Source: Phoronis australis
Taxonomy: Eukaryota; Phoronida; Phoronidae
Assembly (NCBI GenBank): GCA_002633005.1
Contig: NMRA01000039.1
Span: 51,541 to 115,540 of the forward strand
DNA length: 64,000 nt
Reading direction: 5' to 3'
Positions 11,946 to 24,228 of this stretch are shown here, piece by piece. The notes under the pieces were generated by a model. The model saw only the letters and a list, made by a program, of their open reading frames with translations, had not been told where the DNA came from and made no database searches. Both the position numbers and the translations under genes were made by a program. Every line of letters begins with the position of its first letter. Position 1 is the stretch's first letter.

Positions 11946-12835
11946 TTTTTATTTGGAGTCACTCTTAAATGACGCGAAACTTCCTAGAATATCAATTTCA
12001 GTATAGGAATTCTTGTCTCGGTTAAGAATTGTTTTTTTCGGCAGATTTGCTAATATCTTGTTAAGAAAGTGTGAAATACACAAGTCCAATCTTTCAATTC
12101 ACTTTAATAAACACCTACACTTGTTTACATCCTGCGTCAGAAATATAACTGGAAAAAGTGATTCTATTTTGGTAACGTGAAAATAGACGAAGATGGCCTA
12201 AGATTCCATGGAAATTAATTTAAAACCACTTTGCTGGCGTTTAAAAAATCGAAATTTGATTGATTTATACACTACTATACTTTTTGAAGTTGCGAATATT
12301 TTGATTTTTTGAAAGAACTTTTGAATGCCCTGCCTCCACGGGCCAAAATCAGGTACCCATTTTGACATAGATAGAGACCTATGTAATTCAAGCACGCAAA
12401 AGAGCTCACCAGGCACACATGGGTTCTGTGATAGCTGCAGCTCACGGCTCCATAAGATATATTTAATTTTCCTGACAGCAATTTTTTTAATTCTCGAATT
12501 TACACTTTAGCGAAGGCACCTAAACCCCTCTCACCGTTCCAGACTGACACCAATAGAAAACATGAAAATTTGATCCAAATTGGAAGTGAATCGTAATAAA
12601 AAGCCACACTATGTTGCATTTAACATAACCAGAATTGGTTCGATCGTTCTCTTAGCGAAATATTGCGCTATTGACATTTAGCAAAGAAACGGAATGAGGT
12701 TCACAAAATAAGTCACGCTCTGAAGCAAAATGGCGGTAGCCAGCGGTCCGCTGCGTTAACCTGCATCAGAGATATTGTCAATTACCTGAAAAGTGTACCA
12801 CATCACTTGGAAGAATCGGAGTTGATTGACAATAC
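11946..12835. repeat. Left inner arm of the large palindrome
   Basis: Reverse-complement match of 15070-15732 plus 16318-16540. Landmarks: TTTACATCCTGCGTCAGAAA (12124) against the reverse at about 16358, GCCCTGCCTCCACGG (12327) against the reverse at 15580, and GAAACGGAATGAGGTTCACA (12688) against TGTGAACCTCATTCCGTTTC (15214). Confidence 0.8.
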
Positions 12836-13139
12836 GGCATGATTGGGAGTGTGGGAGACAAAGGAACTAGCCACATTATTAGAACAAAAGATCATATGTC
12901 CAAAGCACCATCCGTGTGCTGTTTACTTCTGAGTTTTTGTTCAAGCTGGCACTGCCCGTATGGCAGTATCCAGGTTGTAAGGCTTACATTTGCAGGCTTA
13001 GGAATGCAAGGGATGTCCACCACTCAATCCCAGAAATGCGTCATCTGAACAACTTTTAACTTGAAGGTGAGCTACGCACATAGACAATTTTGATTGTTCC
13101 TGGTTTTCTAAGAAATCTCTATGTGATTAGTCATACCAT

Positions 13140-13420
13140 CTGAGCATAAACTATAGACATTGTACATAGACAGCCAACTCCGTATTTTTCAATGGACGAA
13201 ATGTGAGGTCTTACGCACAAGACGTGACATCATTATTCACTAGTGACACCTGGCCGAATCATAGTCGGCTGTTGTATGGTCGGGTGTTCGTCCACACAGG
13301 TAAAATGTTAAGGACTAAATTTCCACACCACTGGAGTATGAATTTTCCAATACCACAACCATTAGCATTGTCGAAAATACTCACGATATCAGATGTTCTA
13401 CCATTGAAAGACTTTTAACA
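13140..13420 (+). pseudogene. THAP-finger exon remnant
   Basis: Aligned by eye with 34240-34480: shared ACATRGACAGCCAACTCCG, CAATGGACGAAAT, GACACCTGGC, then a coding block that reads IVGCCMVGCSSTQ here and MVGCCVAGCSATQ there. The start codon is ATA here, and a stop follows within 10 codons of the C-x4-C pair. THAP fingers are C2CH DNA-binding modules of P-element, Kolobok and domesticated transposase proteins. Confidence 0.5.
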
Positions 13421-13739
13421 GTGTTTCAATGCCGAATGTTTTTTTTTCGTTGTACTAGACAGTATTTAGGACAGTGGCACCTCATCTTGGATGGCACTCC
13501 AGAAAATGTCGTTGCGAATCTGTTTTCTATAATCTATGATCTTAAAACCGGTTTCAGATATGTATGTGGTCTAAAATAAAAGTTAAATGTGTGATGGAAG
13601 GCCTGTTGCGTTTGTGGCCACGTTTAAGTTGAATATTCTTTCCTAGTTTGTTTTTTAAGAAGGGCTTGTATTATGATGGTTATAACTAAGTTACCTACAT
13701 CAAAGTGAAAATCGGTTGCTTGGAAAGCATATAGGATCG

Positions 13740-13990
13740 GGGATCGGATGGTTTTGGAAAACCCTGCTTCTGATTGCAAACCTGTGGAACTAATGGTATG
13801 TCCTGCAGCAGCTTCATTGAAACCTTTCACTAGTTTCAGTAATCGAAAGATGGAGATATTCCTGTGTCTAAAAGTTGGCTGTAACAGCACTTTTGCCTCT
13901 CGAAATGAACTCAAGCAGCAGGTTAGCATGGGCCAACATGATAAAACAGCCGAAAACACCTGAAGATCATGGCTACGATGTTGTGCGGAG
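13740..13990 (+). pseudogene. C2H2-finger fragment of the SDNAxCY family
   Basis: Frame reading RKMEIFLCLKVGCNSTFAS then RNELKQQVSMGQHDKT: C-x4-C, F, L, then Q where the first His is expected, and GQH as the last ligand. This spacing and the trailing GxH resemble the finger in the copy at 10122-10196. The frame closes at 13963. Probably another decayed copy or displaced exon. Confidence 0.45.
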
Positions 13991-15069
13991 ATAGTAGGCT
14001 GCCAATGTCACTGGTATTGAAATAGAAGGTGAAGTTCGTGATCTAACTGCATGCTCGTTCAAACTCAATTTGACGCTAAAAAATCCATAACTTTGACATT
14101 ATATAACCTTTGCTAAGCATTTTAGTCACTGACTGTTCCTAGTTGATAAAATTGTCAACATCGAAATGCCCTGTTTGATGTTCTATATTACAACCCAACA
14201 AAAATTGAAGCTGTTGTGGAACATGCTACTCAACAGTCTATGCAGCCATGGCTTTGACATTAATTCCTACATATTTAGGCTCGGTTTTTCGCGGTGGAGT
14301 AATGTATCAATCAGACTACTCAAACTGCAAAACTCTCTCACTTATGAGCCCAGCATCTAGATTTGTAAGGTCATTTTGTGAATTCACAAAGCATGGCTAC
14401 CCATCCAAAAAGCATGACTCCTGCTCTTATATCCACTAAGAAACACAGGTCATGGACTGCAAACACAGCTTCGGTACCTATAAATACTCCTCACACACTC
14501 TTCCCTGAGTCATGCACATGATTCTTAGACACATGAGTTTTTAAACTGATTTTGGTTGCAAAATCCGTGTTTGGTGTGTGTGAACAGGGAACGGCTTACA
14601 ATCAAGTGTGTGAGTAGTGTTCACAAGTGTTTTGACTATTGTTGTTCAGGTAGCCTGCCAATGGACTAGATAACACATACTATCTTATTTATTTTTGCAT
14701 TCGCAGGTGTAAAAACGCACCCAAACAGCAGGAGAGTTACACAGCACACGGGGTGGGCTCTAAAGTCAGCACGAAGATTTGAAAGAATGACTGAAAACGT
14801 AAAGATGTTTTGACTGATGCGTTCAACGAGCTAAAAGCTATCCAGTGATGTGTTCTCAACAAACGAGAACTACAGGACACAGGCATAGAACTTCTGTTGG
14901 AGTATCTTGAGCAGTGCCCAGGTATATATCGTAATCATCTGGGTTACTGTATTCTTGCTGTGCACCTCATGGTGTCTATTACTATGAAGTAATATTGCTA
15001 GTGAGTTTGATTTCATGATTATTTCTGTCAAATTACTTTCACGCCGGCAGTGTCCCTTTAACTGTTGTT

Positions 15070-16540
15070 TCCAGGTTATTCGCAATCAACTCCCATTCGT
15101 CCAAGTGATGTGGTACGTTGACCCTTTTCAAGTAATTGACAATATCTCTGATGCAGAATAACGCAGCGGTTCACTGGCTACCGCCATTTTGCTTCAGACC
15201 GTAACTCATTTTGTGAACCTCATTCCGTTTCTTTGCTAAATGCCAATAACGCAATATTTCGCTAAGGGAACGTTCGAACCAATTCTGGTTATGTTAAATG
15301 CAACTTAATGTGACTTTTATTACGATTCACTTCCAATTTGGATCATATTTTTCATGTTTTCATTTGGTGGCAGTATAAAACAGTGACAGGGGTTAAGGTG
15401 CCTTCGCTAAAGTGAAAATTCGAGAATTAAAAAATCGCTGTCCAGAAAATTAAAGACATTTTATGGAAGCCGTAAGCTGCAGCTATCGCAGAACCCATGT
15501 GTGCCTGGTGAGCTACGTTGCGTTCTTGAATTACATAGGTCTCTATCTAGGTCAAAATGGGTACCTGTTTTTGATCCGTGAAGGCAGGGCATTCAAAAGT
15601 TCTTTGAAAATATCAAAATATTCTAAACTTCAAAAAGTACCTGTATAGTGGTGTATAAATCTATCAAATTTTGATTTTTTAAACGCCAGCAAAGTGGTTT
15701 AATTTCCATGGAAACTTAGGCCATCTTCAACAGTCGCGGATAATTTTTCATCGTTTAGTTGTTCGTTTTATATTTACAAAGTGAAGAAAGACAAAACTAA
15801 ATTTTATATTTTTGTATCCAATTCACCCCAAGTGATATGTATACTATATCAAATTTAAAATTCGTGACTTTTCATGTTCCCAGAATATTGCAAATTGCCT
15901 GACGTTCTCATGCAGCGACTCTTAATGTGTTGAATATGACCATTGGTCCGTTGATGCCATTCAATATTTGTGACGCTGTTAACAGCTCAGGTTGTAAAAC
16001 CTTTTGCAATTTATTATGTAGAAATCCAGTAAATGTTATTCCAACAGCTTAACAAAAATTTGCTGAAGAGACATGAAAAATATTACACTCTACCTTTTGA
16101 ATGTTCCGTAGACACCTTTTTGTTTCGATTGCAATACAAAAATCTTCATAGTAATTTGGTAACTGTTTTTGTATGAAATTAAGATAGCTGTTTCTGACTG
16201 ACAAATGCTCATTTTGTAAAGTTGAGACTGAAACTTAAGAACGCATTTTATGTATGTAAAACGAATTGACATGTCCTGTAAGAAGTAGAAATACGTGTAC
16301 TCGCGAGAGGAAATATCTATTTCCATGTTACCAAAATAGAATCACTTTTTCCTTATATTTCTGACGCAGGATGTAAACAAGTGTAGGTGTTTATTAAAGT
16401 GAATTGAAAGATTGGACTTGTGTATTTGACACTTTTTAACAAGTTATTAGCAAATTTCCCGAAAAAAATTATTAACCGATACAAGAATACCTAAACTGAA
16501 ATTGATATTCAATGAAGTTTGGCGTCATTTAATATTTCCC
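15070..16540. repeat. Right inner arm of the palindrome, with about 585-base insert
   Basis: 15070-15732 and 16318-16540 mirror 12835-11946. Between them, 15733-16317 has no counterpart on the left; it is AT-rich and shows no inverted ends I can identify. Confidence 0.75.
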
Positions 16541-16827
16541 TTCTTTAATAGTGGTTGTGAATTAAGCCGCAGTTTCCAATCCGTTCTTTAGTATATGGAA
16601 GTTTAGTTGAATCCGTTTGCAAGCTGTTGCGCATTAAAATTCCCTACTTTATGCATATAAAGGTCTTCGGTATTTAAAATTCTGTTTATGATAGAAAGCT
16701 TCTTAACAGGCAGAGAAGATTAGATTTGTTTTTGCGCATATGTTTCTGAGGTTAATGGACTTATTGAACACCGTTTTCCATCCTATGTCAATGTCCATGT
16801 CAAATCAATTCCAAGATTGAACTGCCA
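16541..16827. other. Short unpaired spacer between right palindrome arms
   Basis: Corresponds in position to the much longer left insert 8684-11945 but shows no similarity to it. Confidence 0.4.
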
Positions 16828-17669
16828 GTAACAATGTTATTTCAAACACTCTTACTTTAATATTATCATGCTATATTCGCCGACTTAAATAAGAGAAACT
16901 GTCGATTTAGGTAATTGGTTTGTTAAAGCTCAAACATACAAAATACAAACTCTGGATGGCACAAGCAAAAAATGACACGTCACCACGATTTCAAGTACAT
17001 TTTCTTATGAAAATAGATTTCATACTTTATATCTAAGGAAAACAATGAGAGCTAGTCAATCATGATCCAAATTCCTCCCAAACCTGATTTCAAATGGGAA
17101 GAATTGAAAACCTTCTCTAACCTGTAAGTTAGAATTATCAATCTCAGTAAACGCAATGTTTTGGTGACACGAATGCACATGTATTTCACCTCATTTGGGA
17201 GCTATCGATACAATTTAGTTACATCATTACTATTTTGTTTTTTGTCATTTGGGTCTACCCCAAATGCGTTTACCTTAGTAGCAAATGCAGGTTGATTACA
17301 ATTGTTTTGTTCTTTCAGCACCCTCGGTGGTTGCTTGGGAGTTAATTACCCAGTGTTTGTATGTTATTAGCTAATACCATACCACGTGATCTTTCCCGAT
17401 TTGTGTTATCATTTTGCAAAATATTTTGAAAGAGACCAAGCTCCTTTGATTGTTTGGGATGTGTTGACGAAAGTTTCGGACATGAAAACCTAACCGTGTG
17501 CATTGTTGCGGTTTCCAGCACCCAGCCTTCAATATGCGCATGTTTGATGGACTTATGCCTCATTTTCTCGGACATTCTGTCTCTCGGAAGCGGACCTTTT
17601 TGCCCACTTCGCCAAATGGGAGGCTCCTTCGAGCCCCCCGAGCCCCCCCCCCCCCGGGTGCGCGCATGC
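16828..17669. repeat. Right middle arm of the large palindrome, ends in GC-rich MITE
   Basis: Mirror of 8683-7645. The outer end is GGGTGCGCGCATG at 17657-17668, the same MITE end that opens the left arm. A poly-C tract at 17643-17655 lies inside the MITE part. Confidence 0.75.
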
Positions 17670-18825
17670 CTTTATCCACCTAGCTACCGAGTCTACCCGT
17701 CTACTACAGAAATGCAAAGACTCAATGTTACAGCAAGACGATACTTTTCCTAAAGTAAAAATATTATTTATTTTGTGGACATTGATGAGGATTTGATTGC
17801 AGTTAACATGCACATGTCGAACAGACCTTTGATTTTTATATACTAAGCTTAAGCGACTTACCGGTATCGTTTCTATTCTAAAAATCATAATGAGACCGAT
17901 TTTATTACAGTAAGGAACCTTAAAATCAAATAATACTTTTTGTCAGAATATGCATAGTTTATTACCCCCATTAAAATACACACTTTGCCTTATTAACAAT
18001 CGTCGGCTCTACACCAACTTTGACGGGTGATTTCTACGCTACGGCCAGTGGTGTAAAGCAAAATAAAAGACAATTCCTCCGTATGACATTCTTGTACAAC
18101 GTCACAAAAATTTGACACTTGTACACAAATCTAAATTCTGACTAACCATCCACCCCATTGACTTCCTTGGGCCCCTTGGCTTAAACTTCGTCTACCTTAT
18201 AGTTATAAACCTTCACTGATTATATGTAAGCTCACCCCTTGGTCAGACCACCAATATTTTCCCGTTTCCCTAGCCAATTCCTCGCTACCATCATGAATTT
18301 CAATTTCGTTTCAAATGTCAAATCCTAACTACATGTAACAACAAGTAAAAAACAAATGTGTCACGAAACATGTTCAATCGAATCTATCACTGAGAATACA
18401 TAATCACGAGCACTGCTATCGTGGCTGCGTGCTGGAATACTTTGTATTGAAAATAGGTCACCATGTCGGTATTGATGTAGAATCTGCAGGAATGAATGAA
18501 AATCGACCCTATTTGACGAGAATAACACACGCACAATGTATTTATCCATTGGCAACTCGCAAACGTCAGGCCGCCCTGATACGAGATCCAAAGCAACGGG
18601 TATTTTTGTGCCACCTCCAATTGGTTTGATGCTGCCAAACTCTTAGACCTACTGCACAGCAGGAATCCTACTGAGGTCTTGCTAGACTGCGTGCTAGATT
18701 TACACGTGCAGGGCTAAGAGCCTTATGTGAGGTTACTTAACAATATTGTGATTTTATTCCATTTTTTTCTTCAAAGTTTGGGAAACCTGCCTGTGGTCTA
18801 TTGTGTCGTACGACGCTTCTACTCA
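17670..18825. other. No recognisable feature
   Basis: Between the palindrome arm and the next element. No exon, RNA gene or repeat copy recognised. Confidence 0.35.
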
Positions 18826-19296
18826 TAGGCGGATTTAGGGGGGGCCAGGGAGCCCGCCCCCAATCCCCCCTTGGCTGCTGCAAGAAACAGTAAGAACGTA
18901 GGGAAATTTTGAGTTTATTAATTAATCCCGGTAATTTACATTATACGGCTGAAACAAGATTTTAATGTGTGCAGTTTTATTGTGTTTGGGGGGGCTTAGA
19001 TCCTCTTTCAAGTGTCAAACACGGAACATGGCGGAATCGTAACGGAACTAGTGCTAAGTATAGGCTCTCCCGCGATATCCCAGACGACCGGCAGTGGCGC
19101 TGCGCACTACGACTCCGTTTCCGTTGTCTACTTCAGTGTGCAATGAAGAAAATTTTACTTCATTTTTTAAAGAAAATGGAATCTGAGTGACGATGAAAAA
19201 ACAGAAGCTGCTTGTAAGATGTGAATTTTACTGAATCGAAGCCTTAGTGAATCACTCAGAAACTCATAATTCTCTTTTTGTCAAACCTTAACTTAA

Positions 19297-20845
19297 AGGA
19301 GCTTGCCGCTCAAAAAACAACCTTATTTTGTATCAATTTAGATCGAGTAGTTCTACTCCATAAGGGTACGTACGGTTGCGTTACTTGACTTCTGACGGCA
19401 GACGGAGGTATTGAAATTCTCCAATGACGTAATTGGTTTCACACGCTGTCTGTTCAGCAGTTCACAACACGGGTTACTGGTGTCAGCTTATTGCTTGAAT
19501 TAATCGTTTGAAACCAATAAATCGTCAAACTTCGATGTAAAATCCTTAAAAATACACCGAGTTCTTATAAAAACGTGTTGTTTTATTTCGCTGTTACGGA
19601 TTTATTGGTGTTTGGACACACCGTAGCCTTCAAAGATCGGAAGGCTAATAAGGTCCGTAGCAGGAGTTTGGGGTCTGTTCGGAGATAAATTCTAAGTATT
19701 TTCCTTGAGATACAGACAGAAGAACCTAGATCTGTGTTGTTTAGACTTGTTATTTTTTTAGTTATAAACACACAAAACGATTGTTGCCCCGGCCAGTGGC
19801 TCGGAAGCCGATCCGTCAGACAACACGGACATAAACCATCCAAAGTCAAGAAATACTAGTCAGCTAAAGAAGTAAAGTGCACGTGATTATGTTTGTGAAT
19901 TAGCCACGATACTGCAAATCTACTTACTCGTCGGGGGTCGCGAAATCAGGTCCCACTTCGGGCCACAGAACCGTCACGGGTACATTGACAATCATTATTT
20001 GAATAATGTAAAGTAACGTAAATAAAGATTCCCCTAACACCTGGTCGTGGGATAGAAATCGAGTTGTTTCACAACAGTTTCTGTCGGCAAACACTGAATT
20101 AGCATGAGCTCGGCACGGTCTCGGTGTCCCGGCAATTAGTTTTATTGCACCTAAAGCCGGTAAGGCAGTGATTTATTCATTGCTGGCTTCTCAAATCATT
20201 TGCACACACCAACACTCCAAAGGGATTCCAAATTGTATCTAATGAGACAGACTTTGTTTCAGTTTCATATAAGTTTTGGTATAAGGGTGAGAATAATTCA
20301 TTTTGAAACAGAACGCTCAGTAATAAACGTCAACACGGCAACTCGCAATCCCGCCCTTAAACGAGCTCATCCCAACGAAGACTTTGCAGGTGGATCGGCA
20401 GTGATGAAGTAATACTAGAGAGGCGCCGTGAACAAGCTCAGACAACGGAACGTATGGATTGTTATTTGGTAAGCCGGCATTCGTCAGGCACTATTCCGCG
20501 ACACGGAGATGTTTCATGGCCTCATACTTGCTATTTACAGCGTAATTTTATTTCTTTACTACCGCGAGCCACTTCCTAAGCATTTCGGACTCTCGAGGAA
20601 GTCGAAAAAACGATACACCTGCTTTCCTCGCAGCTGCATATTTCGGACAAGCGGGAACGATGCACCGCAACATAGCGGCATTAACTCTGCAAATGAACCA
20701 CTGACGTCGCTGCATCGTTTCTCACCTTCCTCACAGGTGAACGCAACACCTCTCGGCAAGGTAAGGTCGACCGCATGCAAGGCGATGTGGATATAGACCG
20801 ATTAAGACGTCAAAAAAGACTAATTAAATCGGGTGGCCTTCTCCT
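19297..20845 (-). mobile_element. TTAA-flanked inverted-repeat element, complete copy B (1549 bp)
   Basis: Flanked by TTAA at 19293-19296 and 20846-20849. Ends are AGGAGCTTGCCGCTC and, on the other strand, AGGAGAAGGCCACCC. The right half (from 20845 inwards) mirrors copy A; the left half mirrors copy C (39537 back to about 38600). TTAA duplication with AGG-starting ends fits Kolobok or piggyBac type elements. No intact transposase; the frame at 19583-19849 (minus) has no recognised motif and is not kept well in copy C, so it is likely non-autonomous. Confidence 0.7.
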
Positions 20846-21063
20846 TTAAAACGATTACCAAAGCAATGTGTCATTAATGCCAACACAAAAAACGGATTTG
20901 GTCTTTCGGGCAATTGAAGAATATTCTAAATACAAAAAACTTGTTACGAACTGATTGCACAAAATATAAAAATTGTAATAACCATTACAAAAAGAAGTAG
21001 GTTTCCCGCGCAAACGCTGTGGACCATACACAAGTACGGTGGGACTCTTAGAATCAAAGTACG

Positions 21064-21140
21064 AGTGATATCGTAGTGGTGCAGTGGTAAAGCGAGCGCC
21101 TTTTCCGCCAGGTCGTGAGTTCGAATCTGTGGTAAATTGC
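21064..21140 (+). repeat. tRNA-derived SINE head (candidate)
   Basis: A-box-like TGGTGCAGTGG (21077) and B-box GAGTTCGAATC (21117-21127) at tRNA-like spacing, but the acceptor and anticodon stems do not close, so not a functional tRNA. Confidence 0.4.
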
Positions 21141-21522
21141 ACTTTTTCAAGTTTGACACGTTCTCCGTGTTTTTTTTTTGTTTTGTTTTGTTTTTTCTTC
21201 GCCTTTTTTTCTTGGATAATTCTTCAGAAATCAAGTAAAATGCTTGTTTTTTAGAGCAAAAACAGAAAAATTTTCCTGGCCTCCCCCCATTCGGTTTATG
21301 CGCATCTGTATCGTGCTTTGCGCAAATGTTTACAGACAAAATGTTGGGCCCCCCTTGTGATATCCTAGATCCGCCACTGCTACTACCGTCAGGTTGCACG
21401 TCTAGGTTAAGTCGGGGAAGGGCAATATTTTGTGAGTTAGCCGTATTTATAAACTGAACGCTAGCGACTTAGAAACCCCTGGATGATTGAAAAAATACAA
21501 GAGTTACGTTACTTTGCATATT

Positions 21523-21600
21523 ATGATTATTATTATTATTATTATTCGTGTTCACAACGAATCATGGAATCAAAAGAGGCCACCACCACCACCACCTCAG
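21523..21600. repeat. ATT and CCA trinucleotide microsatellites
   Basis: TATTATTATTATTATTATT at about 21527-21546 and CCACCACCACCACCACC at 21581-21597. Confidence 0.7.
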
Positions 21601-22064
21601 AGGTCGCAGACTTTGGGACAATTCTTCGCCATGTAAGTCACGTCGTTCATTTCTTCAGTCTCCTTCAGGATTCCGATAGTGACAGTTTGTGTTGTTTTCC
21701 TTTAAACTGCGAAATGAAAAAAACAATTTGTTTAACATTGAAGTCATTCCACTCATAAAATGCATACATAATATATTAAATCTTAGGTATATGAGTTAAA
21801 CCAGGAATCCTTTAAAGTGATTTTCAGTCCAAAAGTGCTGAATTAAAGGTAAGAGTTGTTAACTAAAATCAGAAAGTCGCCATGAAACAATCTTCAAACA
21901 ACAATTTAACACTAAGGTAGTTTTAATAATGGAAAGGTAAGTGAGAATCAAAACAGAGATACACTGCAACATTAACGTAAATGAGTTGTGAATAGAAATA
22001 ATATTACAAGGATAATCTGTCAACCGGGAGGACGTTTGGTGACTCTCAATTACAAGTCCCCATT
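21601..22064. other. No recognisable feature
   Basis: AT-rich; nothing seen. Confidence 0.35.
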
Positions 22065-22285
22065 GTAAAGGCTGGGTTGAATGTGTGACTTCCATCGACT
22101 TTGTGGAGGCGACAGACCACCAGCCCAGCAGTAAGTGCGATGATCGTAGTGTCCGCTTACAATTACATGTACATGTACATCTACAGTTATGGTTATTCGA
22201 AATGGCAGGGTTGACCAGAGCCGCAACAGTCGAGCATTTGTAAAATATTGCATAAAACGGATCCTCAAGAAATCCGTTGCCAGAT
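22065..22285. repeat. Dispersed repeat, copy 1
   Basis: Shares GACAGACCACCAG, CAGTGTCCNCYTACA, TACAGTTATGG and AAT(C)CTC with 32925-33100 in the same orientation. Contains ACATGTACATGTACAT (22166). Non-coding. Confidence 0.5.
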
Positions 22286-23855
22286 AAATCGTGGCATTGT
22301 AGAAACTGTTAAAACAACGATAATATTTGTTGTTGGCTAAAATATCAGCACGAACTTTAAAATAAGCGCGTATGTAAACAAAGGCATTGTATCAATCGCC
22401 GTTTCGGTTTATTGTAACAGAACCATTCTCAAAACCGGCAAAACACTGTACAATCCAAAAACTATTTGATTAAATAGCAACTATCAAACCTAATGACAGA
22501 GGCTGTCATTAAATACGAAGACAAATTGCACGGAAGGCTGCTCAAACTATAAAAGCGAAGATAGGTTAAGAAAAAGAGAAGAAATAGGAATACACAAGTT
22601 AGAGGTAATGGCTCGTGAGATCTACGTAATAACTACATTTACCGCATTTTAAAGTTTGTTACTAGTTGTTAAATTATCTATCATATAAAATGTATTGTTC
22701 AACCAAACTCCGTCTCCCCTGGTTTACTACAGAACTTTTTGTGACCATTTCGGCACCGTCTTGGTCCCAGGTAGTTCCGGCTCTCTATGTAGATTCAAGG
22801 TGTTCCATTTTTTCTCGCGGTTCGTTTTTTCGTGGACGCGGAGGGAGGGTGGTAAGTCTCGTACTGGCCTTGGTGACGCCAGTCTGGCGGCTTAACGGCC
22901 TGGGTGATGTCAGTTCGTCGGCTTAACTTCGCTCTCTTCAGCTTCGGTCGCATATATGCTTCTTCGGACCTGTCGCCGACAAAATTAACACTTTCTTCAG
23001 TAAACTGAATTATTTACCGACGTTGGAAAGATTGGTGTTCTGCCGTTATTTTGCTGCTAAAATTGTAGTGCGCTCTTTTACGTCACCTATTGTACATTTT
23101 CCCTATTCTTCAATCAACTCATCTCTTCCGCGAGGTTTCGTACATGTCTCAACAGTTGGAACTGGTTCCATTTGGTTGCAAGTTTTTAGTATTTTAAAAC
23201 CAGCAAACCCAATTTCAAAACAAATTTTGCTGCTCTGAAGCTGCCATCATCTCCCGAGTGATCAGTCGAAAACTTTTTAGACTACGAGCGGCCTGCGCGT
23301 GTCACGAACACACTTTTTCTCAAACGACGACAGACTTCTCTGTTACAGAAGGCGGAGAATTACGCAAAGGCGGCGTTTTTTAGATTTTTTCACTTAAACG
23401 ATCGTAACGGACAAGATGAGTGTCGTTTGATTCGCAGATTCTGCACGCACTCCCGCCGGTGGTTAGCACTATACGCTGATAGTCACGACAAGCTATCCGG
23501 GCTGTGTGGAATATCGGTGTGTAACGGAGCTCAACACACAGCTATCTATAGTCTTAATTTAATAGACCTAATTCATGCCGACAGGAGGCGCGTTCCAAAA
23601 CGAGGCTCGTTACGATAGCTCTGCTGGCCGGCGTACTGACTGTATATATTCCGCGTTGCTCGAACGGCTACAAAAAATACGGACACTGAACGTTGCCATA
23701 CGCCGCGGCGAAGGAAAATATGTTCGTGTAAAATTTATAAATGTTTTCGAAAAATTAGATCATAATATTTTATCGCATTTCGGTTGCCGAGAATCATAGC
23801 AACGACCGGAGAATATTCAGCCAGCCAAACTATTTTCATGACTACGGGTTGAAAT
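22286..23855. other. CpG-richer stretch, no gene recognised
   Basis: From about 22,800 to 23,800 CpG is visibly more frequent than in the surroundings (GCGCGTGTCACG, GGCGGCG, GCCGCGGCG). Two near-repeats (TGACGCCAGTCTGGCGGCTTAAC and TGATGTCAGTTCGTCGGCTTAAC, quoted here only as about 23 bases each at 22872 and 22903) occur. It could be a promoter/first-exon region or the GC-rich end of an element; no frame is convincing. Confidence 0.3.
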
Positions 23856-23859
23856 ATGG

Positions 23860-24228
23860 TGCATTTTTCTTTCCAAAAAGACTGGGACCTCAATTCCTCG
23901 ATCGATTTTGGGGATGAATATCGGCCCTGTTCTCTTTTCAAAAATATTGAAAAATCCACCGAAATTCCCTCCACGAGGCCTAAAAAATCTCCTAGTGATT
24001 AAAAAGTTCTCTCCGAAGTTCAAATCACCTGTAACCACACATTGGACAATTTGAAAGAGCACAAAATGCTACTCGAGACACAGCCAATGAGAACTTGCAA
24101 CAGGGCGGGGGTGATAGTGATGGTGATCGGGAAATAGATTTTCCCCCGCACTCGGCGAAAAAATTCTCCTCTCAGAAGGAACAGTCACCTTTCCCTAGGA
24201 TGAACGAGGTCCCTGAAGAAACATGATA
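23860..24228 (+). pseudogene. Unrecognised decayed coding remnant
   Basis: Two plus-strand frames look protein-like rather than random. One reads DWDLNSSIDFGDEYRPCSLF, continues to a stop at GAT TAA (about 23999), and resumes VLSEVQITCNHTLDNLKEHK. After a frame change it reads ENLQQGGGDSDGDREIDF, PPHSAKKFSSQ, then PFPRMNEVPEET and a TGA near 24225. The acidic/polar composition and a plausible acceptor (TTTCCAAAAAG before 23880) suggest an old exon or the 3' part of a transposon gene. No family recognised. Confidence 0.35.

Larger units (their letters stand above)
12836..15069. other. Central spacer of the large palindrome
   Basis: Unique sequence between the inner arms. It holds the THAP remnant (13140-13420) and the C2H2-finger fragment (13740-13990). 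Frames at 14166-14439 are not recognised. Otherwise no feature. Confidence 0.5.
18828..21384. mobile_element. hAT-like element interrupted by TTAA element copy B
   Basis: Left end TAGGCGGATTTAGGGGGGGCC, right end GGCCCCCC ... ATCCTAGATCCGCCACTG. These are inverted and match the ends of the hAT-like MITEs elsewhere in the window. Copy B (19297-20845) sits inside, so the host element itself is about 1 kb. The extent between the ends is inferred from the end pair only. Confidence 0.45.
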
